From contig NZ_JALRNF010000031.1 in the NCBI RefSeq assembly GCF_030272895.1, positions 14,749-78,748 of the forward strand: a stretch of DNA of 64,000 bases, read 5' to 3'. Source of the stretch: Pseudomonas sp. BGr12 (lineage in GTDB: Bacteria > Pseudomonadota > Gammaproteobacteria > Pseudomonadales > Pseudomonadaceae). Every line of letters starts with the position of its first letter. The first letter of the stretch is position 1. The translations under genes and the position numbers were made by a program. Of this stretch, positions 59,146 to 64,000 are shown piece after piece. Below the pieces are notes generated by a model. That model searched no databases. It saw only the letters and a list, made by a program, of their open reading frames with translations, and had not been told where the DNA came from.

Positions 59146-59190
59146 CTGTGGGAGCTGGCGAAGCCTGCGATCGACCGCACAGCGGTCGCC
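59146..59190. repeat. Single REP element
   Basis: CTGTGGGAGCTGGCGAAGCC is followed by the hairpin CGACCGC-ACA-GCGGTCG, just behind the LysR gene 3' end. Confidence 0.75.
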
Positions 59191-59201
59191 CCCGGCCAAC
59201 C

Positions 59202-60122
59202 TCAGACGTCCAGACACCCCTGCAGCGCCTCAAGAAACACCGACTCCGCCCGACTCATGCGCTGCTCGCGGTTCCACAGCAGATGAATATCCACATCGGC
59301 AATCCCCTCATGGGGCGGTAGCGGCCAGAGCAACCCGGCCTCGACATCCGCCGCCACCACATGGGCCGGCAGGCAGCCGATACCGAAGCCGGCGACCACC
59401 AGGCGGCGCACTTCCTCAAGGCTCGGTGACGAGGCGACGATGCGCCCGCTGAAGCCCTGCTGGTCACGGAAGATGGTCAGCGGTGAGAGCATCCCGCCGA
59501 TCTGGTCACTGGTGAAACTGACGAAGTTCTCCCGCTGCAAGTCGCCCTCGGCGACATCGGCCTTGCCGAACAGGGCATGGTGCTTGCCGCAGAAAAAGCC
59601 ATAGCGCTGGCGCAGGAACAGGCGCTGCTCCAGGCGTGGCTGTGGCCGGCGGTTGAGGCTCAGGCCCAGGGTCGCGGTCTTTTCCTGCAGGGCGCTGACG
59701 ATGTCGGAACTGCGCATCACCTCGATTTCCAGGTCCACCCGCGGGTGCTGGCGGTGGAAGTCGGCCAGGAAGCTGTCGAAGCGCACGGACTCGATGCGGC
59801 TGATCATCAGCAAGCGCACCTTGCCGATCACCTCGTCGGCCGGTTGCTCCAGCACGCTGCTGACCTGGGACATCTGCCCGTAGATTTCCCCAGCCAGGTG
59901 GAAGATGTGCTCACCCACCTCGGTCAGGGCAAAGCGCGGGCCGCGACGGGCGATCAGCTGCCGGCCCAGTTGCTCTTCCAGGCGCTTGAGCGCCTGGCTC
60001 ACCGCCGGCTGGGTCAGGTGCAGGCGGGCGGCGGCGCGGCTGATGCTCAGCTCCTGGCCGATCACCCGGAAGGTGCGCAGCAGGTTCCAGTCCAGGCGGT
60101 CGTTGAGCAGATGATCAGGCAT
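59202..60122 (-). CDS. LysR-family transcriptional regulator
   Basis: A 306-residue LTTR. The N-terminal winged helix-turn-helix is LLRTFRVIGQELSISRAAARLHLTQPAVSQALKRLEEQLG (about 14-53). The effector domain includes KVRLLMISRIESVRFDSFLADF. It is divergent from the MFS/carbamoylase/amidohydrolase operon, the classical LysR arrangement, and probably activates it with a nitrogen compound as inducer. Confidence 0.93.
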   Translation of the reverse strand: MPDHLLNDRLDWNLLRTFRVIGQELSISRAAARLHLTQPAVSQALKRLEEQLGRQLIARRGPRFALTEVGEHIFHLAGEIYGQMSQVSSVLEQPADEVIGKVRLLMISRIESVRFDSFLADFHRQHPRVDLEIEVMRSSDIVSALQEKTATLGLSLNRRPQPRLEQRLFLRQRYGFFCGKHHALFGKADVAEGDLQRENFVSFTSDQIGGMLSPLTIFRDQQGFSGRIVASSPSLEEVRRLVVAGFGIGCLPAHVVAADVEAGLLWPLPPHEGIADVDIHLLWNREQRMSRAESVFLEALQGCLDV

Positions 60123-60143
60123 GGCGGGGCTCGCTCGGTTGAA

Positions 60144-60160
60144 TATAAAACGTGCTTATA
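60144..60160. promoter_or_regulatory. Candidate LysR operator (T-N11-A palindrome)
   Basis: TATAA-N7-TTATA is a perfect 5-bp dyad containing T-N11-A. It lies between the divergent LysR gene (starts 60122) and the MFS gene (starts 60291), 22 nt from the LysR start codon, as expected for an autoregulatory LTTR site. Confidence 0.5.
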
Positions 60161-60290
60161 GTTCGAATAATAAATAGAAAATTGACTAATCATAGCCCCG
60201 GGCGAAAAATCCTTCCCATACAGGCGCCACCCAGAGCGCCGCGACAGCACCGTTACTCCTGCCAGAAAAATAATCAAAGGAGCCTGACCC

Positions 60291-61595
60291 ATGCAGCCAT
60301 CCGCTTCGCCCCAGCCACGCCGGGCCGCAGCCGCCGCCTTTATCGGCACCATGATCGAGTGGTACGACTTCTACATCTACGCCACCGCCGCGGCGCTGGT
60401 GTTCGGCGCCTTGTTCTTCCCCTCCGACGACAAACTGTTCAGCACCATGGCCGCCTTCGGCACCTTTGCCGTGGGCTTTTTCGCCCGACCGCTGGGCGGC
60501 ATCGTCTTTGGCCATATCGGCGACCGCATCGGGCGCAAGAAATCCCTGGTGATCACCTTGCTGATGATGGGCGTGGTCACGGTGTGCATCGGCTTGCTAC
60601 CGACCTACGCACAGATCGGCGCCACCGCGCCGGTGCTGCTGATCCTCCTGCGCATCGTCCAGGGCATCGCCGTGGGCGGCGAATGGGGCGGGGCGGTACT
60701 GATGGCCGGCGAGCATGCGCCCAAGGGCCGGCGCAATTTCTTTGCCTCCTTTGCCCAGCTGGGCAGCCCGGCGGGCCTGATCCTCTCGCTGCTGGCCTTC
60801 AGCGCGGTCACCCGCCTGCCTGAAGAAGACCTGATGAGCTGGGGCTGGCGCCTGCCGTTCCTGGCCAGCGCGCTGTTGCTGCTGGTGGGCCTGGCGATTC
60901 GCCTGGGGGTCAACGAGTCGCCGGAGTTCCTCGCCAGCCGCGAGCAGGCCAGCAAGGCCAAGCGCAAGGAACAGGCGCCGGTGATGGAAGTGCTGCGCAC
61001 CGCCTGGCGTCCGCTGCTGCTGTGCATCGGCGCCAATACCCTGGGCATCGCCGGGGTGTATTTCACCAACACCTTCATGATCGCCTACAGCACCCAGCAA
61101 CTGGCCTTGCCGCGCTCGCTGATCCTTGAATGCCTGTTCGTGGTGGCGATCATCCAGTTCTGCATCCAGCCCCTCGCGGCCTGGGTGGCGGAGAAGATCG
61201 GCGCTACCCGCTTCCTGTGCCTGGTGTCGCTGCTGGCCATGGCCTCGCCTTATCCGATGTTCGTGCTGGTCAGCTCCGGGCAGGCGCCGCTGATCATTGT
61301 CGGCATCGCCCTGGCAGTGGTGTGCATGGCGTCCTTCTACGCGGTGATCGCCGGCTACGTCAGCGGCATGTTCGAGACCCGCGTGCGCTACACCGCCATC
61401 TCCATGGCCTACCAGGTGTGCGGCGCGATTGCCGGTGGCCTGACTCCGCTGGTCGGCACCTGGCTTGCGCACAAGTTTGTTGGCCAGTGGTGGCCGATGG
61501 CGGTGTTCTACAGCCTGATCGCGGCGATCTCGCTGCTCTGCGTACTGGCCCTGGCGCGTCGCCACGCTGCCGCCCACCGCCTGGAAATGGCCTGA
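60291..61595 (+). CDS. MFS transporter, metabolite:H+ symporter type
   Basis: A 434-residue, 12-segment MHS carrier (FIGTMIEWYDFYIYATAAAL, RPLGGIVFGHIGDRIGRKKSL, GIAVGGEWGGAVLMAGEHAPKGRRN). It is the first gene of the LysR-controlled operon. The carbamoylase and acetylpolyamine amidohydrolase behind it suggest that it imports an N-carbamoyl or N-acyl amine or a related nitrogen compound. AAAGGAG precedes the ATG. Confidence 0.92.
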   Translation: MQPSASPQPRRAAAAAFIGTMIEWYDFYIYATAAALVFGALFFPSDDKLFSTMAAFGTFAVGFFARPLGGIVFGHIGDRIGRKKSLVITLLMMGVVTVCIGLLPTYAQIGATAPVLLILLRIVQGIAVGGEWGGAVLMAGEHAPKGRRNFFASFAQLGSPAGLILSLLAFSAVTRLPEEDLMSWGWRLPFLASALLLLVGLAIRLGVNESPEFLASREQASKAKRKEQAPVMEVLRTAWRPLLLCIGANTLGIAGVYFTNTFMIAYSTQQLALPRSLILECLFVVAIIQFCIQPLAAWVAEKIGATRFLCLVSLLAMASPYPMFVLVSSGQAPLIIVGIALAVVCMASFYAVIAGYVSGMFETRVRYTAISMAYQVCGAIAGGLTPLVGTWLAHKFVGQWWPMAVFYSLIAAISLLCVLALARRHAAAHRLEMA

Positions 61596-61622
61596 ATCCT
61601 GATGATTGCTGGAGTACCAAGC

Positions 61623-62852
61623 ATGTTGAAAAGCAATGGCGAGCGCCTGTGGGCGAGCCTGATGGCCATGGCCGAAATCGGCGCGACGGCGCGCGGTGGC
61701 AGCTGCCGCCTGGCCCTGAGTGACGACGACAAGGCCGGTCGCGAACTGTTCGCCCACTGGTGCCGCGAAGCCGGCCTGAGCCTCAGCGTCGACCCCATCG
61801 GCAACCTGTTTGCCCGTCGCCCCGGTACCGACCCCGACGCCGCCCCGGTGATGATGGGCAGCCACCTCGACACCCAGCCCGAAGGCGGGCGTTTCGATGG
61901 CGTGTACGGCGTGCTGGCCGGCCTTGAAGTGGCGCGCCGCCTCAACGACTTACAGATCCAGACCCGCAAGCCGCTGGAGATCGCAGTGTGGACCAACGAG
62001 GAGGGCGCCCGCTTCACCCCGGCGATGTTCGGCTCGGCGGTGTTCACCGGCACCATGAAACTGGAAGACGCCCTGGCGGTGCGCGATGCCGATGGCATCA
62101 GCGTCGCCGAGGAACTGGCGCGTAGCGGTTACGCCGGCCAGCGCCCGCTGGGCGGGGCGGTGGATGCCTATTTCGAGGCGCATATCGAGCAGGGCCCGAT
62201 CCTTGAGGACAACGCCAGGAGCATCGGCGTGGTCAGCGGCGGCCAGGCGATTCGCTGGCTCGACGTGCGGGTCGAGGGCATGGCCGCCCACGCCGGCACC
62301 ACGCCGATGCCGCTGCGCAAGGACGCTCTCTACGGCGCGGCGCAGATGATCCTCGCGGTCGAGCAACTGGCGTGCGACTTCAGCCCCCAGGGCCTGACCA
62401 CGGTGGGCGAGCTGAGCATCGCCAAGTCGTCGCGCAACACCATTCCCGGCCTGCTGCAGTTCACCGTCGACCTGCGTCATCACCACGACAGTGCCATCGC
62501 CGCTATGGAGCAACAGGTTGGCGAGCGCCTGCAGAGCATCGCCAGCCAGCGTGGCCTGAAGGTCAGCATCGAGCGCCACTGGGTCAGCCCGGCCACCCCG
62601 TTCGATGCCGATTGCGTGGCGGCGGTGCAGGCGGCGGTGGATGGCCTGGGCTATACCCAGCAGTCGATCGTCAGCGGCGCCGGCCACGACGCCATCCTGC
62701 TGGCCCGCTACTGCCCGACGGCGATGGTGTTCATCCCCTGCGTCGGCGGCCTGAGCCACAACGAAGCCGAAGACGTACTGCCCGAGGACGTGCGCCAGGG
62801 CGCCGATGTACTGCTCAATGCCGTGCTGGCCCGTGCCGGCCGGGTCGAATAA
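61623..62852 (+). CDS. Zn-dependent amidase/carbamoylase of the hydantoinase-carbamoylase family
   Basis: A 409-residue M20-fold amidohydrolase. The metal-site motifs are MMGSHLDTQPEGGRFDGVYGVLAGLE (about 78-103) and WTNEEGARF (128-136). The substrate loop EAHIEQGPILE and the late GAGHDAILLARYCPTAMVFIPCVGGLSHN carry further ligands. The family includes N-carbamoyl-amino-acid hydrolase, allantoate amidohydrolase and beta-ureidopropionase; the sequence does not separate them by eye. GGAG precedes the ATG at 61623. It lies 27 nt after the MFS gene. Confidence 0.9.
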   Translation: MLKSNGERLWASLMAMAEIGATARGGSCRLALSDDDKAGRELFAHWCREAGLSLSVDPIGNLFARRPGTDPDAAPVMMGSHLDTQPEGGRFDGVYGVLAGLEVARRLNDLQIQTRKPLEIAVWTNEEGARFTPAMFGSAVFTGTMKLEDALAVRDADGISVAEELARSGYAGQRPLGGAVDAYFEAHIEQGPILEDNARSIGVVSGGQAIRWLDVRVEGMAAHAGTTPMPLRKDALYGAAQMILAVEQLACDFSPQGLTTVGELSIAKSSRNTIPGLLQFTVDLRHHHDSAIAAMEQQVGERLQSIASQRGLKVSIERHWVSPATPFDADCVAAVQAAVDGLGYTQQSIVSGAGHDAILLARYCPTAMVFIPCVGGLSHNEAEDVLPEDVRQGADVLLNAVLARAGRVE

Positions 62853-62862
62853 GGAGAGCTCG

Positions 62863-63888
62863 ATGCGCTGCTACTTTCACCCCGAACAGCTGCTGCACCA
62901 TCCGCGCAGCTACTACTCCCGCGGCCAGATGCGCACCCCGCAGGAAGTCCCCGACCGTGCCCGGCACCTGTTGCAGGCTGCGAAAAACCTCGGGTTCGAC
63001 ATCCGCCAGCCGCAGGATGCCGGCCTGCAACCCTTGCTCGCCGTGCACGGCGCGCCCTATTTGAGCTTTCTCGAAGAAGCCCACCAGCGCTGGAAGGAAG
63101 TACCCGAGGACTGGGGCGATGAAGTGATGTCGAACATCTTCGTCCGCGAGCCCAATGCCTTGCGCGGCATCCTCGCCCAGGCGGCGCGCTACCTGGCCGA
63201 CGGCAGCTGCCCGGTGGGCGAGCTGACCTGGCGTTCGGCCTACTGGTCGGCGCAAAGCGCGGTGGCCGGCGCCCGGGCGTTGCTCGATGGCGCGCCGGCG
63301 GCTTATGCGCTGTGCCGGCCACCGGGGCACCATGCCCGAGCGGAAGCGGCAGGAGGCTTCTGCTACCTGAACAACGCCGCCATCGCCGCCCAGGTGCTGC
63401 GCGAGCGCCATGCCCGGGTGGTGGTGCTCGACACCGACATGCACCACGGCCAGGGCATCCAGGAAATCTTCTACGACCGTGACGACGTATTGTACGTCTC
63501 GGTGCATGGCGACCCGACCAACTTCTACCCGGGCGTCGCCGGCTTTGCCGACGAGCGCGGCAGCGGTGCGGGCGAGGGCTACAACCTCAACCTGCCCATG
63601 GCCCATGGCGCCAGCGAGGCGGACTTCCTGGCCGAACTGGATGTAGCCTTGAAGGCAGTACAGGACTTCGGCGCTGAAGTGCTGGTGCTGTCGCTGGGCT
63701 TCGACATCTTCGAACTCGACCCGCAGAGCAAGGTGGCGGTCACCCGCGAGGGCTTTGCCGTGCTGGGCGAGCGTATCCGCAGCCTGGGCCTGCCGTGCCT
63801 GATCGTGCAGGAGGGGGGGTATCACCTGGAGAGCCTGGAAGACAACGCCAAGGCGTTTTTTGCCGAGGGTGAAGCCTGGCGCATTTGA
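62863..63888 (+). CDS. Acetylpolyamine amidohydrolase (histone-deacetylase fold)
   Basis: A 341-residue class II HDAC-like enzyme with the same length and motifs as the Mycoplana acetylpolyamine amidohydrolase. CRPPGHHARAEAAGGFCYLNNAA (about 155-177) holds the active-site His pair, VVLDTDMHHGQGIQEIFYDR the Zn ligands Asp and His, and LSLGFDIFELDP the last Asp. It removes acetyl groups from acetylputrescine-type amines so they can be used as nitrogen and carbon source. Start at 62863 with AAGGAGA. Confidence 0.92.
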   Translation: MRCYFHPEQLLHHPRSYYSRGQMRTPQEVPDRARHLLQAAKNLGFDIRQPQDAGLQPLLAVHGAPYLSFLEEAHQRWKEVPEDWGDEVMSNIFVREPNALRGILAQAARYLADGSCPVGELTWRSAYWSAQSAVAGARALLDGAPAAYALCRPPGHHARAEAAGGFCYLNNAAIAAQVLRERHARVVVLDTDMHHGQGIQEIFYDRDDVLYVSVHGDPTNFYPGVAGFADERGSGAGEGYNLNLPMAHGASEADFLAELDVALKAVQDFGAEVLVLSLGFDIFELDPQSKVAVTREGFAVLGERIRSLGLPCLIVQEGGYHLESLEDNAKAFFAEGEAWRI

Positions 63889-63923
63889 GGTCACCGATCG
63901 CGGGGTAAGGATGTAGTTCACCT

Positions 63924-63967
63924 TGTAGGAGCTGGCGAAGCCTGCGATCGACTGCGTAGCAGTCGCA
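63924..63967. repeat. REP element at the window end
   Basis: TGTAGGAGCTGGCGAAGCC is followed by the hairpin GCGATCGACTGC-GTA-GCAGTCGC, 36 nt after the amidohydrolase stop; a likely terminator. No further gene is visible up to 64000. Confidence 0.7.
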
Positions 63968-64000
63968 ATCCGGCCAGTTCATTGGGCCAGATGTACTGAG

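Larger units (their letters stand above)
58781..59201. other. Intergenic region: permease promoter, octamer array and REP
   Basis: This 421-nt gap has no supported gene. 58781-58980 is AT-rich promoter DNA for the permease. 59026-59058 is a REP fragment, 59066-59145 the octamer array, and 59146-59190 a REP hairpin. Confidence 0.6.

Overview
This window is chromosomal DNA of a high-GC Pseudomonas, most likely of the P. putida group. The evidence is the gene order thrS-infC-rpmI-rplT-pheS-pheT-ihfA-merR-tRNA-Pro, inverted pairs of the P. putida-type REP sequence (core GGAGCGGGCTTGCCCCGCGA), DUF3077-type small proteins, an msuEDC-sfnR sulfonate cluster and OprD/FecIR/TonB-type outer-membrane genes.

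Layout. (1) 1-4448: ribose catabolism (rbsA 3' end, rbsC, rbsR, rbsK, rbsD) plus a nucleoside hydrolase, with short overlaps typical of one operon. (2) 4420-6395: small Pseudomonas proteins, an I78-type inhibitor lipoprotein and a cold-shock protein. (3) 6717-14008: the translation operon, with infC starting at ATT. (4) 14119-14238: tRNA-Pro(GGG) and its terminator. (5) 14278-20622: an AT-richer island directly behind the tRNA. It holds a four-gene operon built around a GHKL (MutL/MORC-like) ATPase, followed by a Vsr-type nicking endonuclease and a C5-cytosine methyltransferase with nearly touching divergent starts. This is the best candidate for a little-described defence (restriction-modification-like) system. 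(6) 21124-23473: four small or unknown Pseudomonas proteins. (7) 23611-32977: sulfur scavenging. A plus-strand operon (flavin monooxygenase, SfnB-like flavoprotein, methionine-type ABC transporter) lies behind a sigma-54-like promoter. It converges on msuE-msuD-msuC-sfnR, whose last gene encodes a sigma-54 activator. (8) 33985-37731: TonB receptor, FecR and FecI. (9) 37986-46234: an outer-membrane protein, pirin, an OprD porin, a PAS-LuxR regulator, a thiolase, an acyl-CoA ligase and an MFS carrier, probably for uptake and CoA-dependent breakdown of an organic acid. (10) 46409-54978: a PLD-like protein, a TauE permease, a Cys-rich secreted protein, and a 1918-residue protein joining two alpha/beta-hydrolase domains, an aminopeptidase-N-terminus-like domain and a CHAT caspase-like protease. 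(11) 55099-63888: a chemoreceptor, a putrescine-type importer, and a LysR-controlled MFS/carbamoylase/acetylpolyamine amidohydrolase cluster.

Repeats include four inverted REP pairs, a 46-bp triplicate, an octamer array (10 units) and a 51-bp IS3-type end-to-end scar with a 4-bp target duplication. All function calls come from reading motifs by eye. No database search was run.
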